A stretch of DNA of 64,000 nt from Burkholderiales bacterium (GCA_030684405.1 JAUXYA010000015.1:124001-188000); one strand, 5' to 3'; numbered from the stretch's first letter, positions 33,271 through 47,436 are shown. Notes: a model not told the origin generated them from the letters alone. Translations and numbers: made by a program.

Positions 33271-33839
33271 TGCAATTTCACGTCCTCCGGATGCTGTCCG
33301 GTGTCGCGGATCAGCAGGCGCGTCATCTGCGGATCAAAGCCGGAGAGATGGCTGATGATGCGACGCACCTCCTGCACGTTGCCCTGAGCCAGCTGCGCCA
33401 TAGCCAGTTCCTGCCAGGCGTAGGGATTCATCGGCTGCAGGTCGGCGGCTATCTTGAATGCCTTGACGGCCTTGTCATTTTCGCCGCGGCGGCGGTGGAT
33501 GAGGCCAAGACCGAACCAGGCGCGGTCGAGGCTGCGCCGCAAGCCCACTGCACGCTCGAAGCAGCGGATGGCCTCGAGGTCATTTTCCTGCTGCTGGTGG
33601 ACATAACCGAGGTTGAACCAGATGTCGGCGTCCTCGGGAATGATCTTCAGTGCCTGCCCGAATGCCGTTGCCGCCGCCTCCCAGCGCCGGCGGGTGGCCT
33701 CGAGGTAGCCCATGCCCGCTGCGGCCAGTGCGAAGCGCGGGTTAGCCGCGAACGCATCGCGGTAGGCAGCGACGGCGTCGTCCGGCCGGCGCAAAGTGAG
33801 CATCAGGCGCGCCCGGTAATAATGCAGCCAGTGCAACAT
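33267..33839 (-). CDS. tetratricopeptide-repeat protein
   Basis: The product is 190 aa consisting of TPR units (for example AVAAYRDAFAANPRFALAAA, EDADIWFNLGYVHQQQENDL and DRAWFGLGLIHRRRGENDK). There is no signal peptide or membrane segment, so it is cytoplasmic. Its four-base overlap with the FemAB-like gene suggests the two proteins act together. Confidence 0.85.
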   Translation of the reverse strand: MLHWLHYYRARLMLTLRRPDDAVAAYRDAFAANPRFALAAAGMGYLEATRRRWEAAATAFGQALKIIPEDADIWFNLGYVHQQQENDLEAIRCFERAVGLRRSLDRAWFGLGLIHRRRGENDKAVKAFKIAADLQPMNPYAWQELAMAQLAQGNVQEVRRIISHLSGFDPQMTRLLIRDTGQHPEDVKLQ

Positions 33840-33917
33840 GGTGAGTCGCTGGTGAGGGACAGTAAATGACCTTGTCCGGGACGGTTGGCAGGTGTCAGTG
33901 GTGATGCGCGCCGATGA

Positions 33918-33923
33918 TATATT
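33918..33923 (+). promoter_or_regulatory. -10-like hexamer TATATT of nadE
   Basis: TATATT lies 6 bases before ATG 33930, so the transcript would begin at the start codon. No clear -35 is visible at the usual distance, so this is weaker than the promoter at 19952-19980. Confidence 0.35.
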
Positions 33924-33929
33924 AGCAAC

Positions 33930-35934
<2,005 letters not shown>

Positions 35935-35941
35935 AACCTGT

Positions 35942-35974
35942 CTTAAAAACGCCCGCGTATGGCAGGTTTTTAAG
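35942..35974 (+). terminator. possible terminator or regulatory inverted repeat after glnB
   Basis: CTTAAAAAC (35942-35950) and GTTTTTAAG (35966-35974) form a 9-bp stem with a 15-base loop. AACCTG/CAGGTT offers an alternative pairing. The stem is AT-rich and has no separate T run, so termination is likely but weak. Confidence 0.4.
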
Positions 35975-36042
35975 CGGGTTCAGTTCCTGTTTCCGGCTTG
36001 CGGCCCGCCGCGTGGCCCACCCCTCAAGGGGACTTGCCTTGC

Positions 36043-36666
36043 CTAGCGGCGCCTCCCCGAGGGGACTTGCTTCGCGGCGCCCCCCGAGGGGACTTGCTTC
36101 GCGGCGCGCAGCAGCACCAGAACCGCACCGCTGCCGCCGTCATTATGTGGTGCCTGGCAACATGCGAGTACTTCGTCCCGCTGCGCCAGCCAGCCCGAAA
36201 GTTTCCTCTTCAGTACCGGCTCGCGGTTTGGCGAACGCAGGCCCTTGCCATGGACGATGCGCAGGCAGCGCAAGCCTTTGCGCAGGCAGCGCGCGAGAAA
36301 CTCCGCGGTCAGTTGGCGCGCCTCGGCGGCGGTGTGGCCGTGGAGATCGAGATGCGCCTGCACCACCCAGTGGCCACGCCGCAGTTTTCGGAGGTGTTCG
36401 CGCGAGATGCCGTCGCGCAGGAACTGCAGTTCCTCTCCGTCCTCAAGGCCCAGCTCCCAGGCGGGGCTGTCGCTGAGGGTGTCTTGCAGTGCCGCACGCT
36501 CGTCGAGTTGACGCTGAACGGCAAGCGGACGCAGCTGCGGCCGCACCGGTTTCACACGGTTGAGCGGCGGCAGCGGTGTGACGCCGGCAAGCGCTTCGAG
36601 CAGCAGGGAATCTTCAGGCGCAGCAGGCGCTGGCGGGGGGGCTGGACGCGCGCGACTGCGCTTCAC
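36043..36666 (-). CDS. Smr-domain endonuclease-like protein
   Basis: The product is 207 aa. An N-terminal Pro/Ala/Arg-rich tail (1-40) precedes the Smr domain (about 105-188): LDLHGHTAAEARQL, IVHGKGLRSPNREPVL and HNDGGSGAVLVLLR. Smr proteins nick branched DNA or cleave RNA; stand-alone versions have uncertain roles. The protein normally ends soon after VLVLLR. Here the frame runs into a repeated DNA element and gains a tail with AAKQVPSG twice, then RRR. Confidence 0.9.
   Translation of the reverse strand: MKRSRARPAPPPAPAAPEDSLLLEALAGVTPLPPLNRVKPVRPQLRPLAVQRQLDERAALQDTLSDSPAWELGLEDGEELQFLRDGISREHLRKLRRGHWVVQAHLDLHGHTAAEARQLTAEFLARCLRKGLRCLRIVHGKGLRSPNREPVLKRKLSGWLAQRDEVLACCQAPHNDGGSGAVLVLLRAAKQVPSGGAAKQVPSGRRR
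36055..36108. repeat. 27-bp tandem direct repeat, two copies plus a degenerate third
   Basis: CCCCGAGGGGACTTGCTTCG continued by CGGCGC occurs at 36055-36081 and 36082-36108, differing only in the last base. A diverged copy with CCCTCAAGGGGACTTGCC is at about 36019-36054. CCCC(GA)GGGG makes each unit able to fold. The repeats lie over the end of the smr gene. Confidence 0.85.
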
Positions 36667-36687
36667 GCTTGCTCCCGCCGCACGGCC

Positions 36688-37824
<1,137 letters not shown>

Positions 37825-37876
37825 TTATCCGCCTGTCATTCCAAGGCCAGACAACAGCAGAACAGTGAATAAACGC

Positions 37877-38563
37877 ATGCCTGCACCCGTCGCCCTGAAT
37901 CCGCAAATACTGAAATCCGTACCCCTGTTCTCGTCGTTTTCAGACGAGCAGATCGCCACCGTCGCCTCCTGGGGCCAGCATCGCAGCTATACACGCGGAT
38001 CAGCCATACTGCGTGCCGGCGAAGAGACCGACGGCCTGTACATCATCCTGTCCGGGCGGGTCAAAGTGCTGATTCCAGACGACGAGGGCCACGAAGTCAT
38101 CCTGAGCGTGATGGGCGGCCAGGAATTCGTCGGTGAGATGGGCTTGCTCGACGGACTGCCCAGTTCCGCAACGGTCGAGGCCATCGAGCCCTGCGAGATC
38201 CTGCGCCTGCCTCGGACGGCATTCCTGTCCTGCCTGCAGGGCAACAGCGAGGTGGCGATGCTGGTGCTGCGTAACCTGGTCAAGCGCTTGCGCGATGCCG
38301 ACCGCAAGATCGAGAGCCTTGCGCTGATCGATGTGTACGGCCGCGTCGCTCGTCTGATCATCGACATGGCCGAGGAAATCGACGGGCAATGGGTGGTGCA
38401 GAAGGCGCCGCCCAAGCAGGAGATCGCGCGCATGATCGGCGCTTCGCGCGAGATGGTCAGCAGGGTGGTCAAGGACTTGCATGAGAAAAACCTCATCCGT
38501 GCCGAAAAGCGCAAGATTTTCGTGCTTGACCGCCAATCAATGGCCCAACGCGGTTCGGCTTGA
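37877..38563 (+). CDS. Crp/Fnr-family transcription regulator
   Basis: The product is 228 aa from ATG 37877 (GTG 37865 is an alternative). The N-terminal cNMP-like jelly roll (about 15-130) includes GLYIILSGRVKVLI and FVGEMGLLDGLPSSATVEA. A dimer helix and a winged helix-turn-helix (EIARMIGASREMVSRVVKDL) follow. In cAMP-binding members the phosphate-binding Arg follows the Pro of this loop; here the residue is Ser, so cyclic-nucleotide binding is doubtful. There is no Fnr cysteine cluster. It precedes the FecR-domain protein gene. Confidence 0.9.
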   Translation: MPAPVALNPQILKSVPLFSSFSDEQIATVASWGQHRSYTRGSAILRAGEETDGLYIILSGRVKVLIPDDEGHEVILSVMGGQEFVGEMGLLDGLPSSATVEAIEPCEILRLPRTAFLSCLQGNSEVAMLVLRNLVKRLRDADRKIESLALIDVYGRVARLIIDMAEEIDGQWVVQKAPPKQEIARMIGASREMVSRVVKDLHEKNLIRAEKRKIFVLDRQSMAQRGSA

Positions 38564-38777
38564 AGGCGTTGAGCGGCCTGCGAATTAACCTGCGTGCGGC
38601 TCGGGCCGGTTTTCGCGGCCACGTGATTTTTCTCACGTTTTCAGTATCCTGCGTGGCGGGATCAACGCGCGGAGCCCGCCGATTCGGTGCACTTGTGGTA
38701 TAAAAATGAACTTGTTCGGGATGACATTCCAATGCATTGCCAGCGCATACCTGAAATGCGCTGAAAGGGGGCTGATC

Positions 38778-39479
38778 ATGATGTCGACCAAATGGTTGCT
38801 GCATACCTTTGCCGGTGCGGCTTTTGTTTTGGCTGCCGCGAGTGCCTGGGCAGCGGGAGCTGGAGTCGTCACACATCTGAGCGGAACGATGTCGGTGCAG
38901 CGTCCCGACGGCTCGGTGCGCATCCTCTCGCAGAAATCCGAGGTGCAGCCTGGAGACGTGCTGACCACCCAGCGCGACAGCTATGCGCAGATCAACTTCT
39001 CGGACGGCAGCGCCGCCACCATGCGTCCGAACACGACGATGAAGCTCGAGGCCTATTCCTTCAACAAAGATGCCCCCCAGAATGACGGCAAGTTCATGCG
39101 TCTGCTCAAGGGCGGATTGCGCACGGTCACCGGCCTCATAGGCAAGCGTGGCAACCAGGATGCCTACAAGATCGGCACCTCGACCGCTACCATCGGCATC
39201 CGCGGCTCCTCTGGTGACACCGTGGCCTGTGCGTCTGACTGCGGAAATCTGGAGCCCGGCACCTATCACACGACCTACACCGGCAGTTACATCATGGAGA
39301 CGAAGGGCGGCACCCAGCTGGTCAACGAAGGCCAGTTCGGCTTCGCGCAGGACCCGAGCAAACCGCCGGTCCTGCTTCCTGGCGATCCAGGGCTGAATCT
39401 CAGTCAACTACCGTTCACCCTGGGCATTGGCGGTGGTGCGATAGGCGGCGGCGCAAGCCAGGAATGCATCGTGCGCTGA
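38778..39479 (+). CDS. exported FecR-domain protein
   Basis: The product is 233 aa with signal peptide [26 protein letters not shown] FecR-like beta domain (about 28-150) contains [53 protein letters not shown] and [13 protein letters not shown]. The last 30 residues are glycine-rich. There is no membrane anchor, so it is periplasmic or secreted. Unlike true FecR it is not next to a sigma factor or TonB receptor gene. ATG 38778 is preceded by AAAGGGGG; earlier in-frame ATGs lack such a site. Confidence 0.85.
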   Translation: MMSTKWLLHTFAGAAFVLAAASAWAAGAGVVTHLSGTMSVQRPDGSVRILSQKSEVQPGDVLTTQRDSYAQINFSDGSAATMRPNTTMKLEAYSFNKDAPQNDGKFMRLLKGGLRTVTGLIGKRGNQDAYKIGTSTATIGIRGSSGDTVACASDCGNLEPGTYHTTYTGSYIMETKGGTQLVNEGQFGFAQDPSKPPVLLPGDPGLNLSQLPFTLGIGGGAIGGGASQECIVR

Positions 39480-39502
39480 TTCCCGCACCTTGTCCGCTCC
39501 AG

Positions 39503-39530
39503 ACCCCGCCTCCCGGCGGGGTTTGTTTTT
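39503..39530 (+). terminator. Rho-independent terminator after the FecR-domain gene
   Basis: CCCCGCC (39504-39510) pairs with GGCGGGG (39515-39521) across a 4-base loop, followed by TTTGTTTTT. It lies 25 bases after the stop codon. Confidence 0.85.
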
Positions 39531-39611
39531 GTGGATGCCGCGCCTGCTGGTGGGCATCACTTATAATCCTGCGGATTCACTTTCTTCACGCAAAACTGAC
39601 GATCAAGCCTG

Positions 39612-41915
39612 ATGCCGGCCGCTGAAAAATCCCTTGACGCCAAGGCTGCACGCAATCCGCTGCCGCCGAAACTGGCGGCGCTGGTGCGCGAATCCTGGTG
39701 GCTTGCATTCCTTGCAGGGGCACTCTACCTGCTGCTGGTGCTGTTTACATTCCAGAAGGGCGATCCGGGCTGGTCGCATAGCATCGCCGTCGAGCGGGTC
39801 GGCAATGCCGGCGGCGTGGTCGGCGCTTATGTGGCCGATCTGATGCTGTTCATGTTCGGGCTCTCCGCCTACTGGTGGGTGGTGCTGTGCGGCGCCCTCG
39901 TGCGCTGGAGTTTTCGCCGCATCGAAACCGTGGCTGAAACTGACCGCCGTTCCCAGGCCGTGATGCTGGTCGGGTTCCTGGTGCTGCTGGTGGCGAGTTG
40001 CGGCATTGAATCGCTGCGGCTGCACAGCCTGGGCGCAGCGCTGCCCGGCGACCCTGGCGGTGTTCTCGGCGCCCTGGCCGGCAACGGATTCGCTTCGATT
40101 GCCGGATTTACCGGTGCGACCTTGCTGCTGCTCCTGCTGCTGGCGGCAGGCTTCAGCCTGTTTACCGGCATCTCCTGGCTGATCGTCATTGAGCGCATTG
40201 GCGACTGGGCGGAGCGGTTTTACGCATTCATTGTCGCCAAGATACAGGAACGCGCTGATCGCAAGGCCGGGGCAGAAGCCGTGGTGGCGCGCGACGATGC
40301 CGTCGAGGGCACCAAGCGCAGGATCGAAATCCGCGAGCCGGTACGCATTGAGCCGCCACCGCTCGAAATCCCCAAATCAGCGAGGGTTGAACGCGAGAAA
40401 CAGGTGCCACTGTTCGGCGACCTGCCCGATTCCCTGCTGCCCCCGCTGGGCCTGCTCGATCCGGCCGACGCCAACATTGAAACCGTGTCGGCAGATACGC
40501 TGGAATTCACCTCTCGGCTGATTGAGAAGAAGCTGCTCGACTTCGGCGTCGAAGTGAAAGTGATCGCGGCCTATCCGGGGCCAGTGGTAACGCGTTTCGA
40601 GATCGAGCCGGCGGTCGGGGTCAAGGGCAGCCAGATCATCAATTTGGTGCGCGACCTTGCGCGCGCGCTGTCGGTGATGAGCATCCGCGTTGTCGAGACC
40701 ATTCCCGGCAAAAGCTGTATGGGCTTGGAGATTCCCAATCCCAAGCGCCAAGTGGTGCGCCTGTCGGAGATCCTCAGCTCGCAAGTCTATGCCGACATGG
40801 GCTCGCCGCTGACGCTCGCGCTGGGCAAGGACATTGCTGGACTTCCGGTGGTGGCCGACCTCGCGCGCATGCCGCACCTGCTGGTTGCCGGAACCACTGG
40901 CTCCGGCAAGTCGGTGGCGATCAATGCAATGATCCTGTCGCTGCTCTACAAGGCGCCGCCGTCGCAGGTGCGGCTGATCCTGGTGGATCCGAAGATGCTC
41001 GAACTGTCGGTGTACGAGGGCATTCCGCATTTGCTGGCGCCGGTGGTGACCGACATGCGTCAGGCGGCGAACGCGCTGAACTGGTGCGTTGGCGAGATGG
41101 AGCGCCGCTACAAGCTGATGTCGGCGATGGGCGTGCGCAACATGGCCGGCTTCAACCAGAAGGTGCGGGACGCCGAGAAGAAGAAGGCGCCGCTGATGAA
41201 TCCGATCGCATCGACCCCGGACAATCCGGTGCCGCTGGTCGAAATGGCGCTGATCGTGGTCGTGATCGACGAACTGGCCGACCTGATGATGGTGGTCGGC
41301 AAGAAGATCGAGGAATTGATTGCCCGGCTGGCACAGAAGGCGCGCGCGGCCGGCGTGCATCTGATCCTTGCCACCCAGCGGCCCTCGGTGGACGTGATTA
41401 CTGGATTGATCAAGGCCAATATTCCGACGCGCATAGCCTTCCAGGTATCCGCCAAGGTGGATTCGCGTACCATCCTCGATCAGATGGGCGCGGAAGCGCT
41501 GCTTGGCCAGGGCGACATGCTTTATCTGCCGCCGGGTCAGGGCTACACCCAGCGGGTGCACGGCGCATTTGTCGATGACCAGGAAGTGCACAAAGTGGTC
41601 GATCATCTGAAAAGCCTGGCGCAGCCGCAGTACATTGACGAGATCCTCGAAAGTCCCGAGTCGTTGACGGAGGCAGGGGGCGAAGGCGGCGAGGGCGGCG
41701 GCGGTGAGGCTGACCCGCTCTACGACCAGGCGGTCGCTATCGTGCTGAAAACGCGGCGGCCGTCGATTTCGCTGGTGCAGCGTCACCTGCGCATCGGCTA
41801 TAACCGGGCAGCGCGTCTGATCGAGCAAATGGAGCGCTCGGGCCTGGTGTCGCCGATGCAGTCCAATGGCAACCGCGAGGTGCTCGCGCCGGCGTCCGCT
41901 GCGGATGCCGACTAA
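39612..41915 (+). CDS. ftsK: DNA translocase FtsK
   Basis: The product is 767 aa. The N-terminus has four membrane helices (about 30-195). A linker leads to the motor: Walker [10 protein letters not shown] (from about residue 427), Walker [16 protein letters not shown] and [28 protein letters not shown]. The C-terminal winged-helix gamma domain ([26 protein letters not shown]) reads KOPS-type polarity sequences. It pumps chromosome ends through the division septum and activates XerCD. A -10-like TATAAT at 39562-39567 precedes it by 45 bases. Confidence 0.96.
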   Translation: MPAAEKSLDAKAARNPLPPKLAALVRESWWLAFLAGALYLLLVLFTFQKGDPGWSHSIAVERVGNAGGVVGAYVADLMLFMFGLSAYWWVVLCGALVRWSFRRIETVAETDRRSQAVMLVGFLVLLVASCGIESLRLHSLGAALPGDPGGVLGALAGNGFASIAGFTGATLLLLLLLAAGFSLFTGISWLIVIERIGDWAERFYAFIVAKIQERADRKAGAEAVVARDDAVEGTKRRIEIREPVRIEPPPLEIPKSARVEREKQVPLFGDLPDSLLPPLGLLDPADANIETVSADTLEFTSRLIEKKLLDFGVEVKVIAAYPGPVVTRFEIEPAVGVKGSQIINLVRDLARALSVMSIRVVETIPGKSCMGLEIPNPKRQVVRLSEILSSQVYADMGSPLTLALGKDIAGLPVVADLARMPHLLVAGTTGSGKSVAINAMILSLLYKAPPSQVRLILVDPKMLELSVYEGIPHLLAPVVTDMRQAANALNWCVGEMERRYKLMSAMGVRNMAGFNQKVRDAEKKKAPLMNPIASTPDNPVPLVEMALIVVVIDELADLMMVVGKKIEELIARLAQKARAAGVHLILATQRPSVDVITGLIKANIPTRIAFQVSAKVDSRTILDQMGAEALLGQGDMLYLPPGQGYTQRVHGAFVDDQEVHKVVDHLKSLAQPQYIDEILESPESLTEAGGEGGEGGGGEADPLYDQAVAIVLKTRRPSISLVQRHLRIGYNRAARLIEQMERSGLVSPMQSNGNREVLAPASAADAD

Positions 41916-42002
41916 GCGGTCCAAACTTTATCCGGTGTATGGTGTCTGAAAGATATGTCAATCCGGATGCTCAACATTGAGCGCGTGTGCAAGAGCCCAT
42001 AA

Positions 42003-42608
42003 ATGAAGAAAATCCTGTTTTTACTCTTTCTGGTTCCAGGGATCGTTTCGGCCTCGGGCACCGAGGCGCTGAAAGTATTTCTCAACCAGACCCAGTCGGT
42101 GAAGGCGCGTTTTGCACAGATGGTGCTCGACCGCAACATGAAGCCACTGCAGCAGGCGCAAGGGGTCATGCAATTCTCGCGCCCAGGGAAATTCCGCTGG
42201 GATTACACCAAGCCCTACGAGCAGACAATCGTCGGCGACGGTTCGCAGCTGTGGATTTACGACAAGGATCTGAACCAGGTGACCGTGCGCAAGCTTGACC
42301 GTGCACTGGGATCAAGCCCGGCGGCTCTGCTCGCCGGTCGCAATGACCTGGAACGCGATTTCACCTTGTCCGACTCCGGCAGCAAGGACGGGATTGACTG
42401 GTTGGACGCGGTGCCGAAAAGCCGCGACACCGCCTTTGAACGCGTGCGTATGGGCTTTGGCAAGTCGGGCCTTGCGGCGATGGAGTTGCGTGACCAGTTC
42501 GGCCAGATCACGGTGATCACCTTTGCCGACATTGAACGCAATCCGCAGATCCCCGCGGAAGTGTTCCGCTTCACGCCGCCCAAGGGCGCAGACGTCATCA
42601 GCGAGTAG
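42003..42608 (+). CDS. lolA: outer-membrane lipoprotein carrier LolA
   Basis: The product is 201 aa with signal peptide MKKILFLLFLVPGIVSA and no lipobox. The mature part shows LKVFLNQTQSVKARFAQMVLD, GVMQFSRPGKFRWDYTKPYEQTIVGDGSQLWIYDKDLNQVTVRKLD and the closing FRFTPPKGADVI. It ferries lipoproteins through the periplasm from LolCDE to the outer membrane. It lies between ftsK and rarA, as in many proteobacteria. Confidence 0.95.
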   Translation: MKKILFLLFLVPGIVSASGTEALKVFLNQTQSVKARFAQMVLDRNMKPLQQAQGVMQFSRPGKFRWDYTKPYEQTIVGDGSQLWIYDKDLNQVTVRKLDRALGSSPAALLAGRNDLERDFTLSDSGSKDGIDWLDAVPKSRDTAFERVRMGFGKSGLAAMELRDQFGQITVITFADIERNPQIPAEVFRFTPPKGADVISE

Positions 42609-42623
42609 GCGACGGCCTCCGGC

Positions 42624-43955
42624 GTGAGCGACTTGTTCGACAGACAGGTACCCGCAGCGCCGCTCGCCGAGCGCATGCGGCCGCGCAGTCTCGACGAGGT
42701 CGCCGGGCAACAGCACCTTCTGGGTCCGGGTAAGCCGCTGCGGCTGGCCTTTGAGGCCGGCAAGCCGCATTCGATGATCCTGTGGGGACCGCCCGGCGTC
42801 GGCAAGACCACTCTGGCGCGCCTGATGGCCCGGGCCTTCGACGCCGAATTCATCGCGCTCTCAGCGGTGCTTGCCGGCGTCAAGGAAATCCGCGAGGCCG
42901 TGGCACGCGCCGAGGCCGTGCTGCAGCAGAGCGGGCGGCGTACCATCCTGTTTGTCGATGAGGTGCACCGCTTCAACAAATCGCAGCAGGATGCCTTTTT
43001 GCCCTTCGTCGAGCAGGGCTTGATCACCTTCATCGGCGCCACCACTGAAAATCCCTCTTTCGAAGTCAACAGCGCGCTGCTGTCCCGCGCCGCAGTGTAT
43101 GTGCTGCAACCGCTGACGGATGCCGAATTATCCGGGCTTGTCCAGAGGGTTGTCGGTAAGTCATTGTTTTCATTTAAATTATCGGACTTGGCGCGTGACA
43201 GCTTGGTGGCCATGGCCGACGGCGACGCGCGCCGGCTGCTCAACCTTGTGGAGCAGGTGGCAACGGCTGCAACGCAGGCCGGGCAGAACGAAGTCGACGC
43301 GGACTTTGTTGCGGGAACGCTGGCGCAAAGCCTGCGCCGCTTTGACAAGGGGGGCGATGCGTTTTATGACCAGATCTCCGCACTGCACAAGTCGGTGCGC
43401 GGCTCGGCGCCGGATGCGGCACTGTACTGGCTGCTGCGGATGCTCGACGGCGGTGCTGATCCGCTATACCTCGGCCGCAGGCTGATCCGCATGGCGGTGG
43501 AGGACATCGGTCTAGCCGATGCGCGTGCGTTGCGCATGGCGCTCGATGCCTGTGAGACCTATGAACGCCTCGGTTCGCCGGAGGGAGAACTGGCCCTGGC
43601 AGAGGCTACGCTGTACTTGGCTGTTGCGGCCAAGAGCAACGCGGCCTACATGGCCTACAACCGCGCGCAGGCACTGGTGCACGGCGACGGGTCGCGGCCG
43701 GTGCCTGAGCATTTGCGCAACGCGCCGACGAAGCTGATGAAAGACCTCGGTTACGGCCGCGAGTATCGCTACGCCCACGACGAGGCCGGTGCCTATGCTG
43801 CGGGAGAGAATTATTTTCCGGAAGGCCTTGCGCCTGGGCCCTTCTACGAGCCCGTCGAGCGCGGCCTTGAGGCGAAAATCAGGGAACGGCTGGAACTTTT
43901 CCGGACGCTCGACCGGGAAGCCATCAGGAAACGCCGCGAACACGGCGGATCCTGA
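42624..43955 (+). CDS. rarA: replication-associated recombination protein A
   Basis: The product is 443 aa from GTG 42624. It is an AAA+ protein of the RarA/MgsA/WRNIP1 family: AERMRPRSLDEVAGQQHLLG, Walker A GPPGVGKTT (residues 55-63), Walker B ILFVDEVHRFNKSQQDAFLP, sensor FIGATTENPSFEVNSALLSR, and the tetramerisation and lid region (ISALHKSVRGSAPDAALYWLLRML). It acts at stalled replication forks. It lies 15 bases after lolA and is probably in the same operon. Confidence 0.95.
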   Translation: MSDLFDRQVPAAPLAERMRPRSLDEVAGQQHLLGPGKPLRLAFEAGKPHSMILWGPPGVGKTTLARLMARAFDAEFIALSAVLAGVKEIREAVARAEAVLQQSGRRTILFVDEVHRFNKSQQDAFLPFVEQGLITFIGATTENPSFEVNSALLSRAAVYVLQPLTDAELSGLVQRVVGKSLFSFKLSDLARDSLVAMADGDARRLLNLVEQVATAATQAGQNEVDADFVAGTLAQSLRRFDKGGDAFYDQISALHKSVRGSAPDAALYWLLRMLDGGADPLYLGRRLIRMAVEDIGLADARALRMALDACETYERLGSPEGELALAEATLYLAVAAKSNAAYMAYNRAQALVHGDGSRPVPEHLRNAPTKLMKDLGYGREYRYAHDEAGAYAAGENYFPEGLAPGPFYEPVERGLEAKIRERLELFRTLDREAIRKRREHGGS

Positions 43956-43957
43956 CC

Positions 43958-44527
43958 TCAGGCTGCGAGATCGTTCCGGCTGTGCCGGTCAGGCGTGCTC
44001 AACTCCCAAATCCCTGCTGGTGGCGCGTTGCGCCAGACCGTGACATAACGACGCCATGCGAGCCCCGCCGGCGCCCGGAACGGCGCCCGGGGCTGATAGG
44101 TGAACTGAATCAGCCGCCGCTGCGGATTCCCGTCCAGCAGGCGATGCAGTGCCGTGATCGTGGGGATCGCAATATGCGAGGGGAGTGAGCGAAACGGCAG
44201 GGATGACACAAAAACCGAACGTTCGGGCAGTTGCGCCAGCAGATCAGTGCGCTGGTGAAAGCACTCGGCAATGATTTCTGCATGGGTGAAATGGCTGCGC
44301 AGGCGGTTGGCAAGTGTCGAATTCTGCTCGAACAGGATCAGCGGCGTGTCAGGGTGCTGGCGCACCAGTTCGCGGGTGATCGTGCCGGTGCCCGCGCCCA
44401 GTTCAACCAGCGCGTCGGTTTCTCCGGCATGGCGCGCCATCGCCTTCGCCAGATGCCGCGAAGAGGGCAGGAGGGCGCCGACCATTGCCGGTGTCTTTAA
44501 CCACTGTCGCAGCAGACTGTCTCCCAT
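43958..44527 (-). CDS. SAM-dependent methyltransferase, phospholipid N-methyltransferase-like
   Basis: The product is 189 aa. It has ALLPSSRHLAKAMARH followed by the SAM motif LVELGAGTGTITREL. The later VSSLPFRSLPSHI and RLIQFTYQPRAPF match the Pmt-type/KsgA-like group that methylates phosphatidylethanolamine. Direct proof of substrate is lacking. It is convergent with rarA (2 bases apart) and upstream of the amidohydrolase gene's 3' end. Confidence 0.8.
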   Translation of the reverse strand: MGDSLLRQWLKTPAMVGALLPSSRHLAKAMARHAGETDALVELGAGTGTITRELVRQHPDTPLILFEQNSTLANRLRSHFTHAEIIAECFHQRTDLLAQLPERSVFVSSLPFRSLPSHIAIPTITALHRLLDGNPQRRLIQFTYQPRAPFRAPAGLAWRRYVTVWRNAPPAGIWELSTPDRHSRNDLAA

Positions 44528-44532
44528 GGTGT

Positions 44533-45408
44533 TCAGAACCCGTAGAGCCGTGCCGGATTATCGACCAGCACTCTGCGGCGCAGCGTCTCGTCCGGGGCCC
44601 ATTCCACGAGCAGGTCGGCCAGCACGTGATCTTCGGGCATCAGGGCACGCGCGCCGGGATGCGGCCAGTCACTGCCCCAGACGATACGCTCCGGCGCCGT
44701 GGCGATCAGTGCGCGTGCGAGGGGAGTGACATCTGGATACAGCGGTGCGTTTTTCGAAATGAAATAGGGTCCCATGATCTTGGCCCAGCAGTTGTCGCGG
44801 CTGATCAGCCGCTGGAGCGCCTTGAATGCCGGGGCATCGGTGCCGTTCGCCGCGGAACAGCGCGCAAAGTGGTCGATGACGATGATGATGGGCAACTTTG
44901 CAAGCTTCGTTTCGGCTTCGGGCATATTCTCCAGGTCGAGATAGAACTGCAGATGCCAGCCCAGCTCCTTCAGCCGCGGCGCGAGCTGCTCGCCATCGGC
45001 CAGCGTCAGCCCTTCGGTTTGCGAAGCAAGGTTGATGCGCACGCCGCGCACGCCAGCCGTGTGCAGATCGTCGAGTTCACGGTCGGACACGTCGGCTTCG
45101 ATCACGGCGATTCCGCGCAGCGTCGTTGGCTCCAAGCGCAGGGTATCGACCATGCAACTGTTGTCGGTTCCGTAAACGCTGGGTTGCACCAGCACGCCGC
45201 GGTCGCAGCCGTTGTTTTTCAGCATGCCTAGATAGTCAGTAGTCACCGCTTCGGGAGGAATGTAGGCGGCGTTGGCCAGATAAGGGAAGCGCTCCTGCGG
45301 ACCGAAAACATGTGAGTGGCAGTCGCAGGCGTCTGGAGGAAACTGTGTGCGGGGTTTGGCGCTTGCCGGGATGAAGCCCGGAATGCTGGGGGTGCGTATC
45401 GTCGGCAT
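44533..45408 (-). CDS. amidohydrolase of the LigI-like group
   Basis: The product is 291 aa. TIM-barrel metal hydrolase: DACDCHSHVFGP carries the HxH pair, VRGVRINLASQ is a typical strand, IVIDHFARCS has the next His, and IVWGSDWPHPGA has the catalytic Asp. The pattern fits 2-pyrone-4,6-dicarboxylate lactonase-like enzymes of aromatic acid degradation; no lig genes are adjacent. The start was set at MPTIRTPSI; the frame upstream is unrelated. Confidence 0.85.
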   Translation of the reverse strand: MPTIRTPSIPGFIPASAKPRTQFPPDACDCHSHVFGPQERFPYLANAAYIPPEAVTTDYLGMLKNNGCDRGVLVQPSVYGTDNSCMVDTLRLEPTTLRGIAVIEADVSDRELDDLHTAGVRGVRINLASQTEGLTLADGEQLAPRLKELGWHLQFYLDLENMPEAETKLAKLPIIIVIDHFARCSAANGTDAPAFKALQRLISRDNCWAKIMGPYFISKNAPLYPDVTPLARALIATAPERIVWGSDWPHPGARALMPEDHVLADLLVEWAPDETLRRRVLVDNPARLYGF

Positions 45409-45573
45409 GATGTGGTTGGCGGGCGGGTGCGGCGACTGTAGAAGGGCGGTCGCTGCGCTGTCAAGGGCTGGCTGCAGTGCGTGATCTGGCCGATAATTGC
45501 GGTTCTTTTCAGCATCCGGACCCTCCGCGGGACTGAGTATGCTGCCCATGCATCACCTGCGGAACAACCTTGA

Positions 45574-46863
<1,290 letters not shown>

Positions 46864-46913
46864 GGCTGGTAGAATCCGGCCCCTCGGCGTTTTTGCACAG
46901 CCATCAGATTTCT

Positions 46914-47005
<92 letters not shown>

Positions 47006-47011
47006 ATCAAA

Positions 47012-47040
47012 ACGGCCCCCGCGTGGGGCCGTCTTCATTT
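47012..47040 (+). terminator. terminator after tRNA-Ser
   Basis: ACGGCCCC (47012-47019) pairs with GGGGCCGT (47025-47032) across a 5-base loop, followed by CTTCATTT. It begins 9 bases after the tRNA 3' end and closes the serS-tRNA unit. Confidence 0.75.
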
Positions 47041-47100
47041 CCTGCACGGTCGATCGGCACTGTTAAGATGGTTGCACCCCCCCGACACAAAGGAGTTCCT

Positions 47101-47430
47101 GTGGCGCAGAATCTCCCCTACGACGTCGTCACCGCTACCGGCGAGAAAATCGCCTTCGAGTTTCCGCTGCACTCCGAGACCCAGTCAGCCATGCGCGTGT
47201 CGCAGCTACTGAATAATGTGCTCGGCGCGCTTGATCGCGAGCTGAAGGTGCTCGGCAACACTGCCAACGGTGATGTGATGCAGGCGCTGGCGATGGCCCT
47301 GGCAGTGCGCACCGCGATGCTGCATGCACCTTACGCCATTGGCCAGCAGCTGGCGACGGAACTGACGGCCACCGCGCTTGCCGCCGCGGAGCATTGCGAA
47401 CGCGATGACGGCGGCGCTGGCCACGGTTGA
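47101..47430 (+). CDS. conserved-looking hypothetical protein
   Basis: The product is 109 aa from GTG 47101, chosen because AAAGGAG stands 7 bases upstream. It has a beta-rich start (YDVVTATGEKIAFEFPLHSE) and then helices (VSQLLNNVLGALDRELKVL, MQALAMALAVRTAML), with no signal peptide or membrane segment. I do not recognise the family. It is convergent with the tartrate dehydratase gene. Confidence 0.65.
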   Translation: MAQNLPYDVVTATGEKIAFEFPLHSETQSAMRVSQLLNNVLGALDRELKVLGNTANGDVMQALAMALAVRTAMLHAPYAIGQQLATELTATALAAAEHCERDDGGAGHG

Positions 47431-47436
47431 GCGCTG

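Noticed and set aside
36019-36108. Direct repeats considered as a small CRISPR array
   Set aside because: The units are contiguous with no spacers and lie inside a coding frame; there are no cas genes.
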